A stretch of 64,000 nt of DNA, taken from positions 1,767,145 to 1,831,144 of the forward strand of contig NC_060902.1 of assembly GCF_014805685.1 (NCBI RefSeq), written 5' to 3'. This DNA is from Silurus meridionalis. Lineage: Eukaryota > Chordata > Actinopteri > Siluriformes > Siluridae. This document shows, piece by piece, positions 36,201 to 49,400 of the stretch. Both the position numbers and the translations under genes were made by a program. The notes beneath the pieces were generated by a model. It had not been told where the DNA came from, made no database searches, and saw only the letters and a program-made list of their open reading frames with translations. Every line of letters starts with the position of its first letter. Positions within the stretch are counted from its first letter, which is position 1.

Positions 36201-38305
36201 TCTATTATTGCTCTGATTTGAACAAATTCGGATTTCTTTCATGGCGAACGTCACTGATCGAACGGCTCGTTTATGATCATCAGGTATCGCACTCTCATCT
36301 CGTCCTGGCAACCAGAACATGACGGAGGCGATGACCCCGGCCACTCCCACCTCCACCAGCAGCGGCGGCCACATGCGATACGGATCAGCGCCTTCCGCAA
36401 ACCTCCTCTCAGGGTTAGCCAGCGCCATGGGGGCGGAGCCTATGAAAAACTGCGGCGGGCTGGCGGGGCTGCTGGGACCGCCCCCGAAAAGCGGAGGGCG
36501 GGGACGTAAGAAGATCAAAGCAGAAAATGCGTCCGGTCCATTGCTGGTTGTACCCTACCCCATCCTGGCTTCAGGAGCCGACCAATCGTCTGTAACAATC
36601 ACGGCCAAAGAGGGCAAATCGTACAGGTATAATACTAATGAAGTGGAAAGGATTAAGTTTTGGCACCCCTGCTCCATTTGCTGATATCATGACACTTTTC
36701 CTGTGTAGTGATGTGTGACAGAAAACAGGTGCTTGGGCTTATACAAAGTTGGGACCATGTGTGTGTGTTTGTTCTCCCAGGTGTAAAGTGTGTCCGCTGA
36801 CTTTCTTCTCGAAGTCAGACATGCAGATTCACTCCAAGTCTCACACGGAGGCCAAGCCGCACAAATGTCCTCACTGCACCAAGTCGTTCGCCAACGCCTC
36901 ATACCTGGCGCAGCATTTACGCATCCACCTGGGGGTGAAGCCTTATCACTGCTCGTACTGCGAGAAATCCTTTCGCCAACTCTCACACCTACAACAACAC
37001 ACCAGGTGAGAGAAAACCCCGCTCTCCTTTTTAAAGATCCTGCTCACATTGACACGAGTGACTAATAAAGACGCTCGCTCGTTCTAAACGCAGTTTCTAC
37101 AACGAAGGAGAAAACAGAGATTTTTACTTGAAGGCGTCAAATCGTGTGCAAATCAAACGTCTTGGAGCATCGAGTAAGCAAGTGTTCATTATGTGTTTCT
37201 CCTGCACATTCTATAATCAGGGTCCGTGGACCATCAGGAGGTGGGATCTCAGTGGGTAAGGCATTGGATTTTGGAATGGAAGGTCACAGGTTCAAATCCC
37301 AGGCAGAAGGGCGCAGAAGGGCAATCTGAAGCCCATGTTGATGATCACAGCTTTAGGCAGCGTTGAGGACCATGTGCCTTTGGAACCAGTGTCTAATTGT
37401 AATTAAATGCTGGAAATTACAAACCCTAATGATAAATCTATTAAACCTATTAGAGTTTAATGATTAATAATAATAATTGTAATAAATAAATGCAGGGTTC
37501 TGGTGGAAAAATAATTATACCGTATTTTTCGGACTATAAGCCGCTACTTTTTTCCTATATTTTGAACCTCGTGGCTTAAACAACGAAGAGGCTAATTTAT
37601 GAATTTTTCCTGGGTTTTTCCCGGTTTTACAAACTTCAAGCCAAAAAAACTGAAACATTAGACCAATGAAATTTTGAACGGAAATGAAAAAACGCACTTC
37701 ACCTGTGTTCTGAGCTGCACGGCTTCTGGAAAAAAAAACATTTTTATTAAACGCACGACGATGCCAAAAGATAAACTCCCGAGAGAAATAGTTGTGAAAG
37801 TAAGGAGGAAGACAGTGACTATGACTTTCTTGGTAGGCTACTGTTTAGATACAAGCCGTTGTAGCGTGTTGAGTCTGGGTGAAGGGAGAGCTCACTAACT
37901 CCAGTTACAACAGAAATCATATAAGCACAGACAGGTTTCCAAAACTCGTGCTTTTTTATTTTTCTTGGCAACAGCGTTACGGGTTAGTCAAAGAAACTTA
38001 AAAATCAGCATCAGAAAATAATAAGGACATATTCCTCGGTCTTGCACACATGCAGTAATACCGGAAAAATGCAGTGCCACGCTGTTCCCAAAATACCGCT
38101 TTGCTCTTAAAGGAAGCGCAACATATTTCACCCGTTACACCGTGTGTAACGTGTCTTTCGTTAAACTCTGTGTAAAGTAGATTAGTGTAGACACCTGCAG
38201 CTTATAGACAGGTGCGGCTTATTTATGTTAAAAATAAAAATATTTGTAAAATTCAGTGGGTGCGGCTTATATATGGGTGCACTTTATAGTCCGAAAATTA
38301 CGGTA

Positions 38306-38384
<79 letters not shown>

Positions 38385-40331
38385 AAATAATTTTATGAGT
38401 AATTCTTTACACAGCCGTTTCCTCTGACCTCTGCATCAGATAAGCTTTTATATTCATTTATTTCTCCATCTTTTCAGCATGTTGAAAATGAAGAGGCAAA
38501 AAGGATTTCTGTAGATATTATATGCGTCCTGTACAGCCCTCTATAGCAGGAGTCGACACGCTTTTGTACAAACACGGGAAATTTTCGTTTTTTACAATAT
38601 ATATGTAAAATATCTAAAATGTATGATTGTGTCTCCATAGCAACTGCATACAAAACACAAAAATACATTGTCATTAATTGAACATTAATTAAACGTATTA
38701 AATTAATGAAATGTCTTAACAGCAGCTGCAAAACAATTATTGTACAAAACAGTCAGAAGCGTCATAAATTTACTTCATAATTGATCATTTATTCTGCATG
38801 AAATTGTCACGTTATTGGCACGTGATCGTATTTTCGGTATGTGGTTGTGATGTAGGGCTCAGGGCTTTTAATAATATTGTTTATGTTTACTCGGTAGGTC
38901 TAGAAGTCTCGATGTCTACGTTATCTTCTGTGTCTGGACGCATCTTCAGAACGTATTCTACTGTAACTTCAGATTGAGATTGAAATGCAGTCATTTGTAA
39001 TAAACACCATGTTTGTGTTATTTCTCTAAACAGAATCCACACGGGTGATCGGCCGTATAAATGCATCCAGCCGGGCTGCGATAAAGCCTTCACACAACTC
39101 TCCAACCTGCAGGTATGTTACTGTGTGTGTGTGTGTGTGTGTTAGTTAAAGGTGGATAGATTGAGTCTGATTTGTTGTATATTAATGTATGGTGCTGTGT
39201 TAATGATGTGTTGTTCTGGATCCTCTTGCAGTCTCATCAGAGGTCACACAATAAAGACAAGCCTTACAAGTGCTCCAACTGCTACCGCGCCTACTCCGAC
39301 TCCGCCTCTCTGCAGATCCACTTAGCCGCTCACGCCATCAAAAATGCCAAGGCGTACTGCTGCAGCATGTGTGGCCGCGCCTACACGTCCGTAAGTACCA
39401 CAACTACACGTCTAATCACGTGCAGGGCCTGGAGATGTGAGCCGAGTGTCTACAATAGTTTGCTAACAGGTTCTAGCTATTGTACCATAGATTAGTAGAT
39501 GTCCACTAGAGGGCAGGCTAGAGACAAAAAAAATCTTGATTAGGATTAGGAACGGTGAAACTCCTGGTGATTCAGTGAACAGGTGAGTTGTGTGACTTTC
39601 TGTTTAAAACCTTCGTTGTCATCTTGATGGTTGTCATGATGGTCCCACGAGATCAACAGTTTCTGTATCGCAGTGGCGAAAAATTTCTCAGTGATACAAA
39701 TGAGCAATTTACTCTCCACAATACAATCAAGATGCACTGTGTCCAAAAGTATTCAGACACCCGATGCTCCTAGCACATGTGGTTCTTCCTCGTAGTGTTA
39801 AAACAAAGACGGATGCTGGACCTTTTTCTACACAAAGCCAGCTCCATGAAGATCTGCTTTAAATGGGTTGGATTTGGTGGAAGATCTCTTCTATAGAGCT
39901 CCTATCCTACTGAAGATCTTTGCCTCCTGACCTACTCCAGTACCTGATTTTTTAACAGCTTTGTGGCTGAATGAATCTCGAAAAAATCTCCACAAAATCT
40001 AGTGGAACATCTTCCCAGAAGAATAGAGGTTGTTATAACAAGAAATTGGGAATGAGATGTTCAAAAAGAAGCACGTGCCCAAACATTTGTCCATGTAGTG
40101 TATTAAAGTGCAAGAATCCATTCACATTATATAATTCTTTAAAAAATGGAAGATTATGATAGTGAGTCGTCTTGTTCATGGACTTACCTTGTTTTCGTGA
40201 ATTGACTCTTCCAGGAGACGTATCTGATGAAGCACATGTCTAAACACACAGTAGTGGAGCACCTGGTGACCCAACACTCGCCACCCCGGAACGAGTCTCC
40301 CAGCATCCCCATCCGCATCTCTCTCATCTGA
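33288..40331 (+). CDS. znf362: Zinc finger protein 362, complete coding set of 8 exons
   Basis: Coding exons: 33288-33350, 34018-34264, 35260-35385, 36284-36626, 36781-37005, 39034-39112, 39232-39390, 40215-40331 (TGA). All junctions are GT/AG and in phase; total 452 aa (human about 420). The start MAEPRFNNPYFWPPPP is a known conserved ZNF362 N-terminus; human carries about 13 extra residues before it, which could come from an unseen upstream exon. A low-complexity half with a GRGRKKIKAEN basic patch and VVPYPILASG is followed by six C2H2 fingers: CKVC, CPHC, CSYC, CIQPGC, CSNC and CSMC, each ending in a His pair. The protein ends RISLI. It is a nuclear DNA-binding factor of the rotund/squeeze/LIN-29 group. 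Exon 35260-35385 adds a GLWEDWHLRQIID segment. Introns carry the repeats listed separately. Polyadenylation signals AATAAA occur at 41492 and 42278. Confidence 0.94.
34265..35259. other. znf362 intron between coding exons 2 and 3
   Basis: AT-rich, with no exon or clear repeat seen. Confidence 0.5.
35448..35760. mobile_element. Short inverted-repeat element, ggtcgaccgat family, copy 2
   Basis: The 313-bp element starts tagaggtcgaccgata and ends aatcggtcgacctcta, a good terminal inverted repeat of about 15 bp. It lies in a znf362 intron. Interior blocks are shared with 11547-11893. No clear target duplication was seen. Confidence 0.82.
35790..36070 (+). repeat. Dispersed fish repeat fragment
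   Basis: Contains 'caggacctcagttcacacct', 'aagtctggttcctcaatgtt' and 'tctcagggagtttttcctca', a widespread fish repeat from memory. It lies in a znf362 intron. Its class is not determined. Confidence 0.5.
37225..37400 (+). repeat. SINE-like repeat, copy 5, with A- and B-box-like blocks
   Basis: Plus orientation in a znf362 intron. 'gggatctcagtgggtaaggc' resembles a tRNA A-box region, and 'acaggttcaaatcccaggca' holds a nearly consensus B box (GGTTCAAATCC). It is not a tRNA gene: no cloverleaf arms could be drawn. Confidence 0.68.
37520..38303. mobile_element. Tigger/pogo-like non-autonomous DNA transposon
   Basis: The element is 784 bp, flanked by TA (37518-37519 and 38304-38305). The left end ccgtatttttcggactataa and the right end are inverted with one mismatch in 20. 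The interior contains decayed pieces of a pogo-type (DDE) transposase: TTMPKDKLPREIVVKVRRK around 37755-37815. It lies in a znf362 intron immediately before an (AT)n array. Confidence 0.88.
38310..38380. repeat. (AT)n array
   Basis: About 70 bases of alternating TA directly after the Tigger-like element. Confidence 0.93.
38381..39033. other. znf362 intron, remaining part
   Basis: Non-coding AT-rich sequence before the exon at 39034. Confidence 0.5.
39725..40102 (-). mobile_element. MITE copy G
   Basis: It lies in the last znf362 intron, minus orientation: 'tgtccaaaagtattcagaca', 'agctccatgaagatctgctt', 'ctagtggaacatcttcccag' and the outer end 'aaacatttgtccatgtagtg'. Confidence 0.8.
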
Positions 40332-42300
40332 ACCCGGTCCAGTCCTCCTCCTCGGATCACCTCGTCCTGGTGGCGTCTGTTCATTCACTTCATCATTCTT
40401 TCATTTCTGGTAACCAGGTAGACTGCGTCGATCACAACTCGCACTGAAGGAGTTGTCGTTGGTTTAGTTTTATTTTTTATTATTTTATTTTTTATTATTT
40501 CTTTTTTTAATTCGCACTATCACTCTGTCTTTCTCTCTTTCTCTACCTCATCATGGAGTTTCAGAGAGAGCGGAGTGAGGAAATAATAGGGACATCCAAA
40601 GACAGGTTTGCAGCACTTTGAGGCCTTTTGGCTTAAAAAAAAAAAAAAGAGAAATATTCAGTCTGATTGTTTGGACAGTAAAAATGCTATAGTTCTTGGC
40701 AGCTAAATTTTTTATTTTTTTCGGGGGGGACGGGACATTAGATGTTACGCAGTTAAAAAACTGTCTCGTTTACATCCAGTGGTTATAAACACGTCTGAAT
40801 ACCTTTTAGAGCTCGGACCAAGTCCGACATGGAGAATTTTCTATCTTCTGCATAAGATTCAAATACTCATTCCTTTTGTAAAACTTTTTTTTTTTTTTAG
40901 TTTTTTATTATTATTATTATGAAGCTACACGCTTTTCAGAAGGTTGTAGTAGGTTTAATGAATAAGATGACGTGCCAAAAAATAATAATAATGCTGGTCT
41001 GTTGACTCCAGTGTACATAATCCCTCAATCCCACTGCCGCTGGTGTGTAAAGATGAAAGTAAAGATTCCAGGCTCCGCTGTAGAGTCTGCCTTTCTATAG
41101 TACTGTGCAAAAGTCTCAGCTCAGCTCTTTATCTGGACGCAAAAAAAAAAAAAACAGAACAGCAGCTATAAGTCGAGTCGTTTTAAACCTCTTGCACCAC
41201 ATCGTTTTTATCGTTATATCAAACCTCGTTTTTAAACACGACTTCTCGCCGACATCCTCCGTCCCGTGTTTTTATTTGGGTTTTATTCGTCATATAATGT
41301 TGTAGAACAGGTCGATTTTCAAGACCCACAAATGATGAAAACTTCACAAATGTCGAATTTATTGAAAGCACTAAATCAAATAGCATCCAGTTCAAAAACA
41401 GATAAGTGTAGTTGTGTTCGGTACCCTAAGTGACGTTGTTTTAATTTACTTATTATGCATTATAGACCTAATTGTTTGTGGTTGTGTATGAAATAAAGAA
41501 AATCATAAATGAAGATTAATGAGGAACACAAAAAAATATTACGCCGTTCATTACTCCCCACCTGTCATGCGTTTATTCACCACCAGAGGGCCACACCCCA
41601 CACTTTGAGATCCACTGATTATAAATACATATGCGCCACCCTATACACATATATACAGTGTGGTTAAAACTTTTTCCAAAATTTCCCCTTTTCCTGCACC
41701 ACACTGTACAATCTGATGTTTCTTCAAGGCGTTCCTGGTGTATTTGTTCAAATCCAGCACCATGTGATTATCATCTAATAACTCACCGATTAACCTGTAC
41801 TAGTTACATATACTAACGAAACGTTACTGTATTGTTAGATGGTTAGTACAAACACCCGAGTGCCTTGAAGCGAGATTAAATCCAGCACTTCATTTTCAAA
41901 CTGTTCCCCCTCCACCCCAATCTTTCCTTCCCCAGATGAACAGCTTTAAACATGTTTTTGCTCAGGTGGGCTAAAACTTTTGCACAGTACTCAACAGAGT
42001 CACGTATCCTCTTCGTGTGTGTGTGTGTGTGTGTACATACGTTTATGTTTAGTGCGTCATCCTCCTCCATGTATTATCATTATCATCATCACGTCTAAGT
42101 ATTAAAGAATTACCATTATATTATTTTCTATACAGTCAAGCCTTAAATATTTTATCACTAATTTTTTTGATTTTTTTTTTTTTTACCTTTATCCACAATA
42201 TGTCTACCATAAAGGTGTTCTCATTGTACTCAGTACTGTATGCCTTTTTTTTTAATTCTTAGCATGACTATTCTGTAAATAAACTATAAAATACTTATGT
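40332..42300 (+). other. znf362 3' UTR (probable)
   Basis: This follows the TGA at 40329-40331. Long T- and A-runs occur. Two polyadenylation signals are candidates: AATAAA at 41492-41497 and at 42278-42283. A (GT)n run of about 18 bases lies near 42016. No other gene was seen. The true end depends on transcript data. Confidence 0.5.
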
Positions 42301-44196
42301 GTTAACCCCCTTTATATAAAAAAAAAAATCTAGTTATTATTACAATTTTTTTTTTTTTTTTTTTGGTCTTGCATTGTGGTACTCTGAAAAGTTCGTCTTG
42401 GCTGCTGTAAGATGCGAAGTCGAGACTTAGAATGGACTTATACGGAAAAATAAATCTGAAAAATCCGCATCCAGGCTTTGTGTTTTATTTAATGGAAAAT
42501 CGCGTTCAAACGTTCGCACGATCTCGCAGGTTTCGCTACAGACGATCTTTCAACCAATCAGATTTGAGTTTTACAAGACCGATGTGGTATCATTTCCAAA
42601 TCCAGCTAGTCCCCGGGCCTAGCCTTCCCAGGAGTCTTAAAGACTGACGATCAGTTCGGGGTATTATACTGTAATTAGTTAATAATTTAGCACAACAGAG
42701 CAATTTACACTACCGTGTGTATATATATGCATGTAGCTTGTGCGAGCACATGGACGAGCGAGTGGAGGGTGGAGCCTGATGAACGGTAAGAAGCACATCT
42801 GTATCTGATGAGACTAATCAGTGCGCTCTGTTTTAGTGTCCGGTGACACTAAAAATAAAGATAACAAGATAAATCGATTCTAATCTGAATCCGTAAATTA
42901 TGTACAGAAAACAGAATTGAGTAGTTCATCTACCTGAACTAAACTGAAACTAAACTGAAAGTGTTTTAAGGATAAAAAAAAAAAAAACCCGAAATGAAAA
43001 TTTCAGTTATAAAAAAAAAAACACTGGTAAATAAGGATCTCCTACACCTTCCTACAGCCCTTTTGGTGAAAAAAACCAAAACAAACGAAACAGAAAGTGA
43101 CAAAAAGCAAACAATGGAGTAAAGATGATTACACAGACACTTGTTCTCACTTGCTCTCGTTTCCTCACGCAGGTGCACAACGTACACGTGTGGTTTGGTG
43201 CGTCAGATGCGCCTGCGTAATAATCAGCCTTATTTGCAGCGATTAATTAAACAAAATGGTAAAAACCGTGCTGATTCATCGGTCGACCTCCCACCCGAAT
43301 CTACACTGCGAATATGGAGAAGGGCTGAGAACTTTTTTTTTTACCTTTCCTGGACTAAAAATTCTGTTTTCAGATCTACACCAAACTCACATTGTATGTT
43401 GGAGTGAGAAACACAGGACTTTAATTATTGTCATTTAGGTCTAAAATTCCAGCTCGACATGGTGTCAACACTCTACAGCACTGCTTTTGTCCAATACTGA
43501 CAAGAAAAATGGGACATAAACTTGTTACTTTGCAATTGCATTTATGTACAGAATTCTCACTCTTCACTGAATATAAAACCTGTAATGATTATATTTGCAG
43601 ATTGGTGGCGCTGTTTACTTTCTTTTCAACATTTTATTTTCCTACACATTTCATAGTAACGAAAGGGCGTTTTCTGCTTTCACAATCATTACTTGTTTGA
43701 AAGTCACACATCCTCACTCTAATATCAGCTGCCCTGGAGGGGATACACACCGAGTTGGAAACACAAAGTGAGCGAGGATCACTCCTTTAAGAGATTTGTG
43801 TTTCATGGGTTAATTCTACAAATCTCATTTCTGGGCTATTATCTGTCAGTATTATCTGTCATCCACGATGTACAGCAACAGCAAACAAAAATATCCAGTG
43901 CACTTTAGAGTAAAATCTTTCACCTGGTTGTGAGATCGCATCCTGATGATGATGATGATGATGACGCCAAAATGAATGGCATTGTCCCTCCTGTCAATCA
44001 CAGCAACGCTTACCAATCCTGCACAAAGGTGTGCTTGAGTATGTGGTAGAGGGCAGATAGTCCCCTGAATGTCCAACTATTTGGGGGGGGTCTTATTCAA
44101 CCTACATTTGAAGAGTCTCTGAGGTTTTCTATATACGTTTTTGGAGACAACAAGCTGTTTTTTTTATCTTCTCAAAGATAAAGTTAAATTTAATTA
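42301..44196. other. Intergenic between znf362 and emp3, no gene seen
   Basis: Short open frames only, some overlapping A-runs. A short (GAT)n lies near 43943. Nothing recognised. Confidence 0.5.
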
Positions 44197-44402
44197 GGTG
44201 TGATGAGGATGGACAGGATTAGAAACGAGGTTATTAGAGGGACCGTGCAGGTGGGACGTTTTGGAGACAAGGAGAGAAAGGAATGATTGAGAGGAGGAAC
44301 ATAGGGTATATCGGTAGAAGACTGCTGAAGATGGAGCCACCAGGCAGGAGACGGATGGTCTGCTGTGAGACCCCTGACATGAGCAGCTAAAAGAAGAAGA
44401 AA
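44197..44402 (+). mobile_element. 3' fragment of an RTE-like LINE
   Basis: It reads RMDRIRNEVIRGTVQVGRFG in plus frame, followed by decayed C-terminus. The 3' end reads gagcagctaaaagaagaaga, matching the 3' end of the larger minus-strand copy at 54825-57010. This is a 5'-truncated solo 3' end, the usual fate of LINE insertions. Confidence 0.8.
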
Positions 44403-44953
44403 TATAAAGTTATTCTTATATTAAAGTTTATTATATCATTATGTAATGTTGAATATTAAAGTTTAGTTTTAAAATCTTATTAAAGACGAGAAAAAAAAAG
44501 AGGTTGTGAGGAAACTGTAGATAAAAACAGGAAGGAATTATAGCAACATTACGCACGACTATATAAAGCATAAAAAGTATGACGTGTTATACTTCAAGTA
44601 TAGAAACATTGTGTTGTGGAATAAATCAAATAAACCCCATGACACTGATTACTGTGTAATAAAAGTGAGCAAGAAGTGTTCGAGTTTAGATCGACGTCTA
44701 AACTCCGTGTTTTTATCGAATAAAAAGGAAATAATAGAATGAGACTGCTGAGTGTGAACTTAAGGCTGTTTCTTTGTTCTGTGGGTGGTCTGCTTTTCCT
44801 CCAGCAGGAAGAGATATGAAGGATATACGGAGGCTAATTATGACAATTTCACAACAATTTTTCCTGTTGCTTTTTTCAGACTATTTAAGTAAAAAATCCG
44901 ACCACAAAAAATAGTGACCAAAGTTCCAAATTGCTGTAATACTTCCTCCCCTC

Positions 44954-45001
<48 letters not shown>

Positions 45002-45260
45002 ACTATAGTTGAGTTCATGAGCAGCAGATGTGGTCTGAAGGCAGAGAGTTGGGTTGTGGAGGAAATGGGTGGTGAAAACTTCCCTTTAACAAAACCAGGC
45101 CTGCATTCCTCTAACATCTCTTGGTTTTTTTCCCCTCTGAAAAAAGGGAATTACTCAGAGTGAGTAAGAAGGGGTGGAGAAAGAGAGAGAGAGAGAGAGA
45201 GAGAGGGGGACAGAAAGGGAGAGTGTGATGACCAGGAGAGGAGAAGAGAAGTACGGAAAG
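44403..45260. other. Upstream flank of emp3
   Basis: An (AT)n run at about 44962-44997 and a (GA)n run at about 45183-45206. Some GA-rich sequence before a candidate 5' UTR exon of emp3. Confidence 0.45.
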
Positions 45261-45269
45261 CAGGATACA

Positions 45270-45308
45270 GTTTGAAGACTTCCAGTTTCCTCCCTCGAGC
45301 TTTACAAG
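45270..45308 (+). other. Candidate emp3 5' UTR exon end
   Basis: 'tccctcgagctttacaag' is followed by the donor gtaaag. This is a possible non-coding first exon, about 1.1 kb before the acceptor (gtctacag) at 46390. Weak support: no promoter element was recognised. Confidence 0.25.
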
Positions 45309-46411
45309 GTAAAGACAGTTTGATTCTGATTTTGTGGATTTGGGGTCTGTTTTTGACAAAAGAAATAAGGCCCTTTTGGGGAAAGTTTAAAGAACTAAAG
45401 CAAGTTTTCTCCATGTTTTGAACTTTGACAGTTTCTTAAACATTAGGAACATCCCATGTGTGTGGTTTGTGATGTCGTTAGAGGGCGGGTACGGTCTGTT
45501 TTTTTGGGGCATAGCAGCACTGATTTTGCCTCGATGTAGAAAACAAAATGTTTGTAAATGTAGTGTAAAAGAAACAGCAAGAGTCTGTGCCAGGTGAGCC
45601 TAATGAAACTAATTTATCAAAAGCTTTGAGGGACGCTTACTTCCTACTGCTGCAAAAATAAATAAATAAATAAACGTCTCATATATAAATACCTCATATT
45701 ATTACAGAGTAGGAATCTATTAAGAATGAATATACCTCCATAGAATCCATAGAATTTTGAGATGGTCTTGAGTGTGTGTGTGTGTGTGTGTGTGTGTAAA
45801 GCACTACACTTTGTCATGAGTCCCTTTTCAGGCTGTTTGGACTCTGAATGGGCGCTCTGTCAGGAACACCCTCGTGCACAAGACAAACTTCAGTCTAAAT
45901 TTAAACTCTGATTTTACTACACAAACCCACCCAGTCGAGCTTCTTGAAAAATCACCAAGGACCTTCACGGTGTTTGGGATCAAACTGCTGTATCTAGGGA
46001 AGTGAGATTTATTTGTAGACAAGAACGCAATGGAACCAGGGACTGAGCTGTTTATTTACTTTCGCACATATGTGATAAAATGCTGAGTTGTGCAAAAAAA
46101 AAAAAAAAACAGGATTTGAAACCGGGGAAATGATTTCACAGACACGTGTGCAGACTGAAGTTGCCTCAGAACCCTGCTGTATAACTTGATAATTGACATA
46201 ATGCATGCTGTTGTATATATCTGAAGATTAAAGCAGCGAGAACACACACTAGTGTTTACATGGCACTCCTAAAGGCATGCTTCTTCAGACAGATAGATAT
46301 GAAGAGGAACGTGAGGCTCGACTCACTGCTCTCTGTTTTGGGACAGGATCAGAAAGAGAAAAAGCTCAGTGGCTTGTGCTTTGTCTACAGGAGTTTACAG
46401 AAGCAGACACG

Positions 46412-49400
46412 ATGGCGTGTCTGTTGACGTTCGTGACGCTGCTGCATTTAATCACGCTGGCCATGGTGTTCATTGCCACTACAGAGAAGGTATGTTTCAG
46501 TGCTGAGAAAATATTTCTCACCGGTATATTATCTCTGGTGATCCACACACCTAATCATCTCCCGAACCCTCACTTCATTCCAGTCTTGGTGGACGGTCGA
46601 CAAGGTGGAGCAAGCGGATCTTTGGAACAAGTGCATCTACGACAACAACACAGACACGTTCATGTGCACTACTGCTTCCGGGAATGGTACGTATGCTCAT
46701 GCTCTTTCAGTGATATGAACAGAAACGATTGACGACTTCTCCTTCTGTCAGCTAACAGAGGTATGATGTGTGTTCCCATGTCGCAGATTGGTTGCAGTCG
46801 GTGCAGGTGCTCATGGTCCTGTCTGTGATCCTCTCCTCCATGTCCTTCGTTGTGTTCGTTTGTCAGCTCTGCTTAATGTCCAGAAGAGGTCTCTTTTACT
46901 TCAGCGGGCTTTCCCAAATCTTTGCAGGTAACATATATCAGTGTCGAGTCGTGCATTTCACCCCCCCCAGGCCTTCAGTGTTGTCCTACCTGAATCAATC
47001 CACATTCTAATCCCACCATTGTGACCCTACATCTAAAGACACCATCAATATTTGAGAGAAACGCAGTAGAACAGAGAATAAATGTCATATAATAAACACA
47101 ATATAACTCTTCTCCTTTCACTGTAGCCACAACTGCACCACCCGCATACATCATCTCTAGAAGAAGCATCGATATTCACCTATTCAAACGACCCAAGGAT
47201 TTTCCTGCATTTTTTCTGGGAATTTTAAATATAGGCTAATTGTGTGTTTTTGTGAAAATTCCCAGGAAAGAAAACACAAAAGTATAAATGGTTCCTGAAC
47301 CGTTTTGGCTGATCTTGCCTCATTACGTTCATCTTTCTTAAAGTCTATCTTAGATTAAATAGTTATTAAAAAACTATGTATAATAATGATTAATATTTTT
47401 TTTGCTTTAAAATCTCTTTAGTGTCAAAGTCAAAGAAAGACATTGTAGAGTTTTCTCTTTTCTAGTGAGCCAAAAAGATGGTTTCGGCTCTTTAAAAAGA
47501 ACCGACTCTTCTATCTCTCAAACGGCTTACAATTTTTGCTATTTTTGCCCAGTGATTTAAGATATTTCTCTTTATATATCAATTCATCTGAAATAAAATC
47601 CCTTGTAAAATCATCGCTAACGAAGCAAAGAGTCGACTCATCCTCTCGCAGACGACACGGCAAAATGAGTAGTGCTGGAGTTTACACCAGTTTGATATTT
47701 AACAGTAAAGAGATTATTATTAACTTGTTTAAAATTAGCAAAACGTGTAGAATTCAGTAAATAGTAGCCAGAGTTGTATAAACTTTATAAAAGTCGGGTC
47801 TTTTAAGGTAAACATTGAGAGTCGACTCGAAAAAAAAGAGCCGACTCTTTAAATAGCGAAATAGCTTAGCATATAGCGTGCATTATATTCATATTCAACA
47901 CTTTACACAAGTACAGAAGTGGACTAAAGAGCAAATACAATTAAATCAAAATTAAAAGACTAATTTGGATACTAATTTATGTGACATTACTTACAGGCTT
48001 CAGTTTGCGGCGACATGGACAATCAGCTTAATTAGGAGATGGTACACTCCATTGTAGGGGTGTTCTGATATTTAGCAAAATAATTGAACCAACCACATCA
48101 TCATGACACGCGTTACACATTTAAAACTTGAATTTACTAGTAACATGAAATCACTAGACATCCAAAATAGTTATAATTTAAATTACAAGACTGAAATTAT
48201 TTTCTAATTCCCGGATAATAACCCGTTTCCGTTCAGCACGAATTACCACATAATCGTGCGGTCCGTCGTTTATTTACGTCCGCGGAAACATTTCGACATG
48301 AATTATTTGAAACACATGAAACGATTTGGTACATTTTTTTAAAAATATGATCTCTAATTTTGCATTAGAATGCAAATGATAACCTACCAAACATCCCATG
48401 TCATTCTGTCATAATAATGAGGATTTTGTTTAGTGTGTATTTAATATCAGTTTGTAGAATTTAGAAAAAATAACGTTAAACTTTGGAGACGAAAACAGAG
48501 TTCCATTCAAAATTTCAGACACACTTCCCTTCAATGGCTTCTCCCTTTAATTTTAATGTACATTAATATTAAAACATCCGAACCATAAAAGAATATGAAT
48601 TGAATTATTCTTGTTCTTTACCTGGTCCTCACGATAGCCAATTAGATAGTGAAGAAAAAAAGATCTATCTTTTCTTTAAGAAATGAAGGTCAGTCAATCC
48701 GAAAAATCTCAAGAACTTTAAATATACCCCCTTACTTATAAAGTCCTCGAGATGTTTCATAATATGGATTTGTAAAGTAGGTCTAGTAGCACTAATAGGA
48801 CTATTGACTCACCCTTTCCTCTGCACAAGACAGCACATTAAAAAGGCAAGAAATGTCACGAATGAACTCTTGACAAGACACATCTGTGAACTGTAAACAT
48901 TCCAGGTGACGATCTCTCATGAACCTGATTAGAGAATGCCATGAGTTTGTCAAGTTGGCTTCAAAGCATATGGAGCTACTTCGCAATCTAAAATATAAAT
49001 CATATTCTGTGTTGACACATTTTTGTTTATTATCTAATTCCATACGTGTTCTTTTATAGTATGTCTTTAATGTACAATGTTGAAAATAATAATAATAAAG
49101 AAAAAAACACTGAAGCAGAAGATGTGTCCAAACTGGAACTGTCCATTCGCCTCCCCCTCAAAATAATAAATCCCTGTGGGGTTCATGTGTATTTTAAAAT
49201 GTTTAGTCAATTCAATGCTTTTATATCCTGTTATGCTGTGAACAATAACACACTTCCCCCTTGGGTTTTTTTTTTTATTATTATTCTTTTGGTAGAGACC
49301 CAATTATAATTAAGCACATTTTCATTGATTTTCCTCTCTCAGGTCTGACGACGTTTGCAGCAGTACTGATTTACACTTGCCAAAGAAAAGAGATCCTACA

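Noticed and set aside
37225..37330. tRNA gene
   Set aside because: A- and B-box-like blocks are present but no acceptor or anticodon stems can be drawn, and the sequence continues as a dispersed SINE-like repeat.
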